This document shows, one piece after another, positions 1 to 5,802 of a stretch of DNA of 5,976 nt. The stretch is from an archaeon (lineage in GTDB: Archaea > Thermoproteota > Nitrososphaeria > Nitrososphaerales > CADDZS01), in contig JAKAPU010000164.1 in NCBI GenBank assembly GCA_021806865.1, positions 1 to 5,976 of the forward strand, given 5' to 3'. The translations under genes were made by a program, and so were the position numbers. The notes beneath the pieces are model-generated. The model was given only the letters and a program-made list of their open reading frames with translations, made no database searches and was not told the DNA's origin. Every line of letters begins with the position of its first letter. Within the stretch, counting starts at the first letter, position 1.

Positions 1-181
1 AATCGAGTACTGGAAACACCTTTCGCGAGCCCAGCAACAGGTGATCCCATACCCAGACTGAATCAAACCCCAAACTCTCCGCTGTCTCCGCCATTTTCAA
101 TATCGAATCGGTGTTAGGTGATTGCCCGGGCGGAGTAAACGTCTCCAGAGCGATTCCGAACCTCAACTTGAAATCATACAT
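1..181 (-). CDS. LLM-class flavin-dependent oxidoreductase (luciferase-like), N-terminal part, cut by window edge
   Basis: Sixty codons are visible; the gene continues beyond position 1. The translation carries FGIALETFTPPGQSP followed by a helix AETAESLGFDSVWVWDHLL. This is the first beta strand, first helix and 'D-x-x-W-v-x-D-H' strand of the bacterial-luciferase-like TIM barrel. Members are FMN- or F420-dependent oxidoreductases or monooxygenases, usually cytoplasmic; the fragment does not show substrate or cofactor. Start choice is uncertain: ATG at 181 gives MYDFKLRFGI, while an in-frame TTG at 166 gives MRFGIALE, closer to the usual MKFGI start of the family. A TATA-like CTTAATAA (minus strand, 198-205) lies about 35 bases before the TTG but only about 20 before the ATG, which favours the TTG. 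The gene is divergent from the DUF402 gene. Family assignment is fairly sure, specific function unknown. Confidence 0.82.
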   Translation of the reverse strand, partial: MYDFKLRFGIALETFTPPGQSPNTDSILKMAETAESLGFDSVWVWDHLLLGSRKVFPVLD

Positions 182-197
182 GCCTTAGAGTGAGATG

Positions 198-205
198 TTA
201 TTAAG
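198..205. promoter_or_regulatory. TATA-like box in the divergent LLM/DUF402 promoter region
   Basis: TTATTAAG on plus reads CTTAATAA on minus. It is the only good TATA-like element between the two divergent genes. Its centre is about 35 bases from the TTG at 166 (minus) and about 38 from the TTG at 240 (plus), fitting archaeal TATA to TSS spacing plus a short leader in both directions. It may serve one or both genes; this is inferred from sequence and spacing only. Confidence 0.4.
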
Positions 206-239
206 CAGCGCATCGTGTTGACTGTGCGAATCAACCGAT

Positions 240-731
240 TTGGCACGATTTCTCGAATTCAAGCACACATACGCTGGAGACACGAAGGTATTTGACTGCT
301 CCCTTGTGAGCAGAAACGAAAAGGAGATCGTGTTAGCATTCTCGCCGCAGAAACCAATGAAATTCATAGGAATTGATTTCCCGGTTGGAAGTGTTTCCTA
401 CGGCTACTTTTGGGAGAACAGGAACTATAACGTCTACCACTGGAAGGATGAGCAAGGGAACACTCTACTGTACTACTTCAATATCTGCAGAGACACTGTC
501 TTCGGAAAGGACAGGGTAGACTGGGTTGACCTAATTGTGGATGTGGCAACCAAACCTGGAGCTCCACCAAGAATTCTAGATCTCGAAGAAGTACCCACGG
601 ATATGCCGATAGAAGACGTTGCAATAATTGGAGAGACAACAAAACACATCGTTTCTAGCATGGAAGGCCTAACACGCGAGCTGGAGCAGAAGACTGCCGA
701 GATATCTCAGTCTGTGAAGTTCACTGCTTGA
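240..731 (+). CDS. DUF402 domain protein (FAU-1/Ntdp-like), possible nucleotide- or RNA-acting enzyme
   Basis: A 163-residue cytoplasmic protein. Residues about 45-118 show the DUF402 pattern: FPVGSVSYGYFWENRNYNVY, then LLYYFNIC (76-83), WVDLIVDV (95-102) and RILDLEEVP (111-119). Acidic residues D97, D101, D114, E116 and E117 sit where related proteins bind a metal. Known relatives include archaeal FAU-1 RNA-binding proteins and bacterial nucleoside tri/diphosphate phosphatases (Ntdp); this protein has only the DUF402 part, so phosphatase-like activity on nucleotides or RNA ends is an inference. Residues 122-160 look helical and follow the domain. The start is TTG at 240: an in-frame TGA lies at 219-221, the codons between hold no ATG or GTG, and the next in-frame ATG (357) would remove the first 39 residues. 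No Shine-Dalgarno sequence is seen. The 3' end overlaps the convergent aldo/keto reductase gene by 11 bases. Confidence 0.78.
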   Translation: MARFLEFKHTYAGDTKVFDCSLVSRNEKEIVLAFSPQKPMKFIGIDFPVGSVSYGYFWENRNYNVYHWKDEQGNTLLYYFNICRDTVFGKDRVDWVDLIVDVATKPGAPPRILDLEEVPTDMPIEDVAIIGETTKHIVSSMEGLTRELEQKTAEISQSVKFTA

Positions 732-1833
732 ATACCCTAGCGAATTCTTCTTCGCTCAGCGGTTGTCTTTGGCTAACCGCGATATTTTCCTGTATGTGTT
801 CTTGCATCTTGTGCCCCACAAGCGGTGCAATTATTCCCTTTGTCGATCTTACAAATTGAAGACTTGACTGGGCCCTTGTTAACCCATCCAAGTTAGGCGT
901 AGCACCATGCCTTGCTAGTCTTCCTTGCAACAAAGGAACACTTGTGAACACGCCGATTCCATAATACTCACAGACTTGGAGTAGCGTAGCTGGTTTCCGA
1001 TTCAGCTGTTGGTTTTTCCTTACAAGAGCCTCGCGCATTATCAGGTTGTAAGGAAACTGAATGAAACGAAAGCCGTGGTCAATGCCTCCAACCTCTTCTG
1101 CCAATGAGATCACGCCTTCGAGCTCCAAGGGGTCAGCACTATCTGGTTCGTTTCGAAAACAGTCCCAAGTTGCCATGCCGTAGTACCGAATCTTCCCCTC
1201 AGAGCGTGCCGTTTCGTAGAATCTGAAAGCCTTTCGGAGGCTCTCCAGATATTCCTCTTTACCGGTTACAAGGATCTGCGACTCTGCAGAGTTGTGAAGG
1301 TAGATGAGATCTAGCGTATCAAGCCCCAGGTTCTTCAAACTCCTTTCCAGCTCGTGTTTTAGGAATGGAATCGTCATACAGTGGCTTGAGTCCACTATGT
1401 CTTCGGTTGAGATGATTCCTTTAGCAAGTAGCTCGTCGGGAATGTACTTCTGCGCTCCTCGTTCGTAATCGGCATCCGGAGCAAGGTACCCATTCTTGGA
1501 AGATATGAAAATCTCACTACGCGATATTTCTCCTTTCTCGACAAGCGAAGAAAGAGCTCGAGCGATGCATCGTTCAGATTTCTGAAATCGATAGTTGACC
1601 GCAGTATCCACGACGTTCATCGCTCCAGAAAGTAGAGATTCTCTGATTGCTCTTTCCATTTCATCATCCACTTGGCGCTCAAGTCCACCAAGGTAAGTTC
1701 CGACGCCTAACGAGGAAAGAGTTAGATCACGAAACTTCCTGAAATGAAATTCTGGTATCATCTTTTCTCTCGTAGCTCGCTCTGCGTACTTTGCAGTCCC
1801 TTCAGGTGTGGCGTATCCTGAAAGCCGCTTCAT
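721..1833 (-). CDS. Aldo/keto reductase family oxidoreductase
   Basis: A 370-residue soluble NAD(P)H-dependent oxidoreductase of the aldo/keto reductase TIM-barrel superfamily. The catalytic tetrad is intact: D76 and Y81 in VVDTAVNYR, K113 in ISSKNGY and H180 in IYLHNSAE. GIGVFTSVPLLQG (292-304) and GIIAPLVGHKMQEHIQEN (333-350) match the C-terminal cofactor-binding strands. Two features are unusual: an N-terminal extension of about 35 residues (starting MKRLSGYATPEGTAKYA) and about 67 residues between K113 and H180, roughly twice the usual distance, containing HCMTIPFLKHELERSLKNL. Plant and bacterial AKRs with a similar 'HC-x-x-P-x-F-L' insert exist as I recall, so this is probably a distinct subfamily rather than a defect. 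An in-frame TGA lies directly before the ATG, so no longer start is possible. It follows nth by 20 bases and is probably co-transcribed. Substrate unknown. Confidence 0.92.
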   Translation of the reverse strand: MKRLSGYATPEGTAKYAERATREKMIPEFHFRKFRDLTLSSLGVGTYLGGLERQVDDEMERAIRESLLSGAMNVVDTAVNYRFQKSERCIARALSSLVEKGEISRSEIFISSKNGYLAPDADYERGAQKYIPDELLAKGIISTEDIVDSSHCMTIPFLKHELERSLKNLGLDTLDLIYLHNSAESQILVTGKEEYLESLRKAFRFYETARSEGKIRYYGMATWDCFRNEPDSADPLELEGVISLAEEVGGIDHGFRFIQFPYNLIMREALVRKNQQLNRKPATLLQVCEYYGIGVFTSVPLLQGRLARHGATPNLDGLTRAQSSLQFVRSTKGIIAPLVGHKMQEHIQENIAVSQRQPLSEEEFARVFKQ

Positions 1834-1853
1834 TCACAATCACTGATGTTATG

Positions 1854-2522
1854 CTACTTTGCACGAGTATTGTAGTAGAGGCAATCCTTTGACAGAACAC
1901 ACTTTTCACACAATGGTTTCTTTGCATTGCAGATCGAGCGCCCGTGCAAGATCAGCAGCAATGTGAGACGAGGCCAGTTCTGTTTGGATGTGACCTTCAT
2001 GAGGTCTATCTCGATTTTTTCTGGAGTCTTTTGTTTTGAGAGTCCGATTCTTTGAGCGAGGCGTTGCACGTGTGTATCCACAGCGACCCCTTCTATCTTG
2101 TCAAATCCCGCGCTGAGAACAATGTTTGCAGTCTTTCGGCCGACGCCTGGAAGAGTAACCAGTTCTTCCATACTTGACGGAACCTTTCCTCCAAAGTTCG
2201 ATACTATCTTCTCTGCGACTGCTTTGATTCGCAGTGACTTTACGTGGAAAAAACCTGTCGGCTTTATGATCTGCTCCAGATCTGATATCTTCGCTCGTGC
2301 AAGTGATTTTGCATCAGGGTACCTCTTGAACAACTTCGGCGTCACTAGATTTACCTGAGCATCGGTGCACTGAGCAGACAGTATTGTAGCAATCAAGAGC
2401 TGGAATGCGTCTCTGTGCGCAAGCGGCGTCTTGATCTTCGGATACAGGTCATCCAGACGTTGCACCACATCGTCGCCTGAAAGCGTCGTCCTTGCCATGC
2501 TAGTCTGACTTCCAAATCTCAT
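1854..2522 (-). CDS. nth: Endonuclease III, DNA glycosylase/AP lyase
   Basis: A 222-residue base-excision repair enzyme that removes oxidised pyrimidines and cleaves abasic sites. The helix-hairpin-helix LPGVGRKTAN (124-133) carries the catalytic lysine K130, and the catalytic aspartate is D149 in VDTHVQR. The C-terminal [4Fe-4S] loop is complete with the canonical spacing C-x6-C-x2-C-x5-C (C198, C205, C208, C214). The early motif LLIATILSAQCTDAQVN (42-58) is also typical. Length matches the family (about 210-220). The ATG at 2522 has an in-frame TAG two codons upstream; an alternative ATG at 2498 (MARTTLSGDD) would drop eight poorly conserved residues and has GGAAGT ahead of it. A TATA-like AAGATAAG on minus (2551-2558) lies about 32 bases before 2522, giving a short leader. 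It is the first gene of a probable nth-aldo/keto reductase unit. Confidence 0.96.
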   Translation of the reverse strand: MRFGSQTSMARTTLSGDDVVQRLDDLYPKIKTPLAHRDAFQLLIATILSAQCTDAQVNLVTPKLFKRYPDAKSLARAKISDLEQIIKPTGFFHVKSLRIKAVAEKIVSNFGGKVPSSMEELVTLPGVGRKTANIVLSAGFDKIEGVAVDTHVQRLAQRIGLSKQKTPEKIEIDLMKVTSKQNWPRLTLLLILHGRSICNAKKPLCEKCVLSKDCLYYNTRAK

Positions 2523-2550
2523 GAACTAAAACAATTCTGGAGATGAAACG

Positions 2551-2558
2551 CTTATCTT
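2551..2558. promoter_or_regulatory. TATA-like box in the divergent nth/amrS promoter region
   Basis: CTTATCTT on plus, AAGATAAG on minus. It lies about 32 bases from the nth ATG (2522) and about 41 from the radical SAM TTG (2596). Purine-rich flanks (GAAACG on plus, CGAAG on minus) could act as BRE elements in either direction. The match to a TATA consensus is moderate; I see no better element in the gap. Confidence 0.33.
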
Positions 2559-2595
2559 CGTAGAGTGCCACTCCACTGCTTACAATGGTGGTTGG

Positions 2596-3654
2596 TTGAA
2601 GGAGGCCGAGCTTTATGTTGCGGTGGAACAAAGCAGAGTAAAGTGCACCGCATGCGCACGCTACTGCCAACTCGCGGAAGGACAGATTGGTCTCTGCGGA
2701 ATCAGGCAGAACATCGGAGGAAAGCTACAACTTCTCTCCTATGGCAAACTCTTCACCGGACACGTCGACCCTATCGAGAAAAAGCCAGTCAGCCATTATC
2801 ATCCTGGCACCAAGATTTTCTCCGTCGCTACAAGCGGCTGCAATTGGCTCTGTAAGTATTGCCAGAATTACGAGATTTCCCAAAGAAGAAAGATTGAAGG
2901 TTTTGACCTGAAGCCCATCGATGTTCCGAGACTAGCCTCATCGCAGGGTTGCCAGGGAATTGCTTACACATACAACGAGCCTACGATTTTCATCGAGTAC
3001 GCTAGAGACATCGGCGTCGAAGCTCACAAGAGAGGCATTTTCAACGTGTTTGTTTCCAACGGTTTCGCGACTCCTGAAACCGTGAAGATGATGTCGCAAT
3101 TCCTCGACTGCATCACGGTTGATTTCAAAGGAAGCGGTGAAACCTCTTTTGTCAGGAAGTACATTGGTGTGCCATCCTCCGAACCCATTTTCCAGACTCT
3201 TCTTGAGATAAAGCAACGTACAAAGATCCACGTCGAGATCACGGATCTGATCGTGCCTGGCGTTGGTGACGACCTTGGCCAAGCTAGAAGGCTTGCGAGA
3301 TGGATTAATGACAACCTCAGTCCAAACACTCCGGTTCACTTCCTGAGATTCCATCCTGACTACAAGATGACAGAATTTCCTCCGACCCCCATCGAAACAC
3401 TGGTGGAACACCACAAAGTTGCAAAGGAGGAGGGACTCAACTACGTATATCTGGGCAACGTTCCCGGACATCCTCTCGAGCACACTTACTGTCACGGATG
3501 CGGCGCAATTGTGGTCGAGCGCTATGGCTTTGATATCAACAGTTGGCAACTGGACGAAAACAACCGTTGTAAGAGGTGCGGCGAGAGGATTCCCATAGAA
3601 GGAGGTCTTGCTGCCACCGTCGCCGAGAACAGGTTTCACCAAGCGTACTTTTGA
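2596..3654 (+). CDS. amrS: AmmeMemoRadiSam system radical SAM enzyme (AmrS)
   Basis: A 352-residue cytoplasmic radical SAM enzyme. The SAM-binding [4Fe-4S] motif is C82-x3-C86-x2-C89 in SGCNWLCKYCQN. The family's N-terminal cysteine module is present (C17, C20, C24, C34, with RYCQLAEGQIGLCGIR), as are DPIEKKP (58-64), YTYNEPTIF (124-132), VSNGF (153-157) and VDFKG (175-179). The C terminus adds a zinc-ribbon-like pair of CxxC motifs (C299/C302 and C325/C328). The family is related to pyruvate-formate-lyase-activating enzymes and is named for its genomic link with AMMECR1 and Memo proteins; its reaction is not firmly established, and neither partner is in this window. The start is TTG at 2596, giving MKEAELY, the usual start of the family; no ATG or GTG precedes it in frame within the gap. 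GGTGG at 2587-2591 may act as a ribosome site. Confidence 0.93.
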   Translation: MKEAELYVAVEQSRVKCTACARYCQLAEGQIGLCGIRQNIGGKLQLLSYGKLFTGHVDPIEKKPVSHYHPGTKIFSVATSGCNWLCKYCQNYEISQRRKIEGFDLKPIDVPRLASSQGCQGIAYTYNEPTIFIEYARDIGVEAHKRGIFNVFVSNGFATPETVKMMSQFLDCITVDFKGSGETSFVRKYIGVPSSEPIFQTLLEIKQRTKIHVEITDLIVPGVGDDLGQARRLARWINDNLSPNTPVHFLRFHPDYKMTEFPPTPIETLVEHHKVAKEEGLNYVYLGNVPGHPLEHTYCHGCGAIVVERYGFDINSWQLDENNRCKRCGERIPIEGGLAATVAENRFHQAYF

Positions 3655-3664
3655 TCTCGGCAAC

Positions 3665-3672
3665 ATATATTA
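3665..3672 (+). promoter_or_regulatory. TATA box of the PAC2 gene
   Basis: ATATATTA begins 11 bases after the AmrS stop codon. Its centre is about 36 bases before the ATG at 3705, which predicts transcription starting near 3695 and a leader of about 10 bases. This is the clearest archaeal promoter in the window and suggests PAC2 is transcribed independently of amrS. Confidence 0.6.
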
Positions 3673-3704
3673 GGCGCAAAAGACAAAACCGAGAGTCCCC
3701 CGGC

Positions 3705-4454
3705 ATGAAGTTGCAACTCGTGGAGAAGGATAGGCCCAGTCTTTCCAATGTTGTTGTGATCTGCGGCCTCCCTGGATCTGGCTACGTCGGCAAGTTTGCC
3801 GTGGATCATCTGATCGATCAACTGAAGGCAAAACCGCTTGCCGAAATCTACTCCGACGGCTTTCCGCCACAGGTTCTTGTTCGAGGCGATGGTGCAATAT
3901 CGCTTATGCGTAGCGACCTAAGCTACTGGAAGGATCCCAACTCGAAGAACGACCTGATATTCTTCACTGGCGATGCACAGCCTTCGAATCCAGAATCGGA
4001 GTTTGCTCTGTCCGAATATGTGGTGGATTATCTCTCAAGAGAGTTCAAAAGCTCCGAACTAATCACCCTTGGCGCCTACGCTACCGGCATGCCCGTGGAA
4101 GGAACTAAGGTGTATGCAGCGGCGACAGATACGTCGCTTGCAAAAGCACTCGAAGAGATTGGATGCACTCTGATGGCAGAAGGAGGAATTACAGGAATGA
4201 ACGGGCTCTTGCTCGGCGTTGCAAAACTGAAAGGTCTCAAAGGATTTACGCTGCTCGGAGAAACATCAGGTTACGCGATTGATGCAAAGGCGTCGGAGAA
4301 TGTCATACTGAAGCTCGAGAAAATACTCGGTATCTCAGTCGACCCTTCCAAGCTGGAAGAGCGAGCAAAGCAGACCCAAATGCACGAGCGCGCACGAAAG
4401 CAGGTGCAAACCCAACAGAACTCTGAGAGAAAGCGACTGGACTATATCAGCTAG
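3705..4454 (+). CDS. PAC2 family protein, proteasome assembly chaperone homologue
   Basis: A 249-residue cytoplasmic protein of the PAC2 family, which in archaea includes PbaA and PbaB, relatives of the eukaryotic PAC1/PAC2 chaperones that help 20S proteasome alpha rings form. Evidence is the glycine-rich GLPGSGYVGK (21-30), the DGFPPQVLV strand (51-59), LGAYATGMPVEG (122-133) and AEGGITGMNGLLLGVAKLKG (158-177). Residues about 214-246 form a charged, Gln/Arg-rich helical tail ending DYIS. PbaB-type chaperones dock on alpha rings with a C-terminal hydrophobic-Tyr-X motif; here Tyr is third from the end, so the motif is off by one. The ATG at 3705 is chosen over an upstream in-frame ORF extension (to 3576) because that would overlap amrS and the TATA box, and MKLQLVEKD fits the family start. 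It is convergent with the ferredoxin gene; the stops share CTAG. Confidence 0.9.
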   Translation: MKLQLVEKDRPSLSNVVVICGLPGSGYVGKFAVDHLIDQLKAKPLAEIYSDGFPPQVLVRGDGAISLMRSDLSYWKDPNSKNDLIFFTGDAQPSNPESEFALSEYVVDYLSREFKSSELITLGAYATGMPVEGTKVYAAATDTSLAKALEEIGCTLMAEGGITGMNGLLLGVAKLKGLKGFTLLGETSGYAIDAKASENVILKLEKILGISVDPSKLEERAKQTQMHERARKQVQTQQNSERKRLDYIS

Positions 4455-5128
4455 CTTTTGATCGGAGGATGTATTCTCTCACCAGTTTCCGCATCCTCGA
4501 TCACTATTGCACCGGTGGGACACATCTCCGCAGCCGTTAGGATCGTGTCGTTGTCAGCGCCTGTCGGATCTACAACGTAGGCAAGAGGCGCAAATATCGA
4601 GTGCTCGTCGGGCTTCCTCAGTTGGAACACGGTCGGTGCCAATTTCACACAAACTCCATTTGCAACGCAAATGTCCTCATCCACTCGAACAGTTATTCGT
4701 CTTGTCAGGCGCGGCCTGGGCTTTAGTGGAGATAGCTTCTTTGAGCCGTAGTAGGAAAGCAAACCAAGCGCAACCATACCCAACCCATAGTATCTTGAAT
4801 CAACGCTGTACACCGCCCTAGTGCCAGCAAACTCGAATCCGAAGCAGGCATATCCGCCCTGATCCGGAGAGCACACAACCTTATCGAGCGAGCCTACTCC
4901 CGTGTAGTTTTGCGCAAAGTAAGACTCCGGATTCTGAATAAAGTTCCCGCTGGGATCATCCAAGGGAACCTGACCGCTGGCCACCTGTTTGTAGAGGATT
5001 TGCTGCCGCGGCATGAAACCATAGACGATCAAAATCACGCCAATAATCACTATGGCAATACCTATCAGTGCAAGAGGATCTCCTGACAGTATTCCACTTC
5101 TGTTATTCCTGGATGCTGGAAACTCCAT
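4451..5128 (-). CDS. Membrane-anchored single-cluster ferredoxin (three-cysteine, [3Fe-4S]-type)
   Basis: A 225-residue protein. A strong transmembrane helix (18-39, PLALIGIAIVIIGVILIVYG) is followed by a polar loop (40-111) and a shorter second hydrophobic segment (113-128). The basic stretch SKKLSPLKPRPRLTRR (129-144) places the C terminus in the cytoplasm and the loop outside. Residues 145-212 are a ferredoxin domain, VDEDICVANGVCVKLAPTVF plus AAEMCPTGAI. Cluster cysteines are C154, C160 and C203; the second and fourth positions of a normal CxxCxxCxxxC are N157 and A164. That pattern is known from P450-linked actinobacterial ferredoxins, usually [3Fe-4S]. The outer loop has C86 and C95, a possible disulfide. 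The ATG at 5128 sits one base after the metallopeptidase stop with AGGAAG upstream; the frame is open to 5257 but would overlap that gene. Electron partners unknown. Confidence 0.85.
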   Translation of the reverse strand: MEFPASRNNRSGILSGDPLALIGIAIVIIGVILIVYGFMPRQQILYKQVASGQVPLDDPSGNFIQNPESYFAQNYTGVGSLDKVVCSPDQGGYACFGFEFAGTRAVYSVDSRYYGLGMVALGLLSYYGSKKLSPLKPRPRLTRRITVRVDEDICVANGVCVKLAPTVFQLRKPDEHSIFAPLAYVVDPTGADNDTILTAAEMCPTGAIVIEDAETGERIHPPIKS

Positions 5129-5129
5129 G

Positions 5130-5693
5130 CTACTTCCTGCTCTTTGGACGCTTTTCCTTTGAATCACCGAGTCGGACATAACAGGCCCTAGCGAGCCGCT
5201 CATGCTCCTCCTTTGAGATCCAGGGTACCTCGAGATAATCGAAAATTTCTCTTTCACTCAAGCCTATGCGCCTAGCTTCTTCGGTACCTATCCTGTATGC
5301 TTCGATCTCTGTCGGGCGGTCAACGTAAGCATAGTTGTCATCGAAGAGCTCCTTACCCTCCATGAACTGGCGGACGTGCACTAGCTCGTGGACGATGTCC
5401 AGATAGATGCTTCTCTCCTCTCCGCTTCTCAAGTATCGCTCGCTTGCAAAAATATGCCCGTCCTCGTCTGAAACGCCCATGAATCCGTCTGTTGGAAAGA
5501 CCTCGACCTTCAGATTTTTCAAAACCTCGTCTGTCTTTGAGCCGAACGTCTTTCTCACCGCCTCGATCTTTTCAAATCCCGAAAAAATGTGAGTGAAGTT
5601 GTGCGTGCCCGACTTTGCTTCTCGAGCAATTCGCACACGAAGATCAATCAATTGCGCTTCTACCAATGAACGGATTTCCATACCCATTGGCAT
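5130..5693 (-). CDS. Putative zinc metallopeptidase (HELVH motif), uncharacterised
   Basis: A 187-residue soluble protein with no signal peptide or membrane segment. Residues 99-110 read DIVHELVHVRQF: H102 and H106 would bind zinc and E103 would be the catalytic base of an HExxH zincin. Downstream, RPTEIEAYRIG (126-136) offers E129 or E131 as a third ligand; the 'HExxHxxQ ... P-x-E-x-E-A-Y' arrangement recurs in several uncharacterised prokaryotic zincins. The N-terminal third (SLVEAQLIDLRVRIAREA) looks helical and the tail is basic (DSKEKRPKSRK). I do not recognise a named family or substrate. The ATG at 5693 is used here; in-frame ATGs at 5687 and 5681 are alternatives with equal support. 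The gene is followed after one base by the membrane ferredoxin, so translation is probably coupled. Protease activity is inferred from the motif only. Confidence 0.72.
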   Translation of the reverse strand: MPMGMEIRSLVEAQLIDLRVRIAREAKSGTHNFTHIFSGFEKIEAVRKTFGSKTDEVLKNLKVEVFPTDGFMGVSDEDGHIFASERYLRSGEERSIYLDIVHELVHVRQFMEGKELFDDNYAYVDRPTEIEAYRIGTEEARRIGLSEREIFDYLEVPWISKEEHERLARACYVRLGDSKEKRPKSRK

Positions 5694-5710
5694 TCTTTCT
5701 TAAAAAAGAA
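5693..5710. repeat. Small AT-rich inverted repeat at the metallopeptidase start
   Basis: TTCTTT (5693-5698) and AAAGAA (5705-5710) are perfect inverted arms around a 6-base spacer. The left arm includes the first base of the start codon. It could be an operator-like site or simple AT-rich sequence; the short arms make chance likely. Confidence 0.25.
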
Positions 5711-5802
5711 TTTGCTCGCGTCAGGGCGATCTAAACGATGTCGAGCGCTATCAAATCGATTAAGTGAGGTCCAGGCAGCAAATTGAATGATGGAATTTTT
5801 GC

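Noticed and set aside
2098..2358. An 86-codon plus-strand ORF opposite nth
   Set aside because: Antisense to the conserved helix-hairpin-helix region of endonuclease III; no family resemblance.
2565..2855. A 96-codon plus-strand ORF at the start of amrS
   Set aside because: Out of frame with the conserved AmrS cysteine motifs; composition is low in hydrophobic pattern and matches no family.
2938..3666. A 242-codon ORF on the minus strand opposite amrS
   Set aside because: It lies antisense to a clearly conserved radical SAM gene, shows no known motif, and its openness is explained by codon use of the real gene.
3576..3704. Upstream extension of the PAC2 frame
   Set aside because: It would overlap the end of amrS and cross the TATA box; the added residues are Arg-rich and unlike the family start.
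4507..4821. A 104-codon plus-strand ORF opposite the ferredoxin
   Set aside because: Antisense to the cluster-binding domain; no recognisable features.
5129..5257. Longer start for the membrane ferredoxin (frame open to 5257)
   Set aside because: It would overlap the conserved metallopeptidase reading frame by over 120 bases; the ATG at 5128 is one base after the stop and has a purine-rich site before it.
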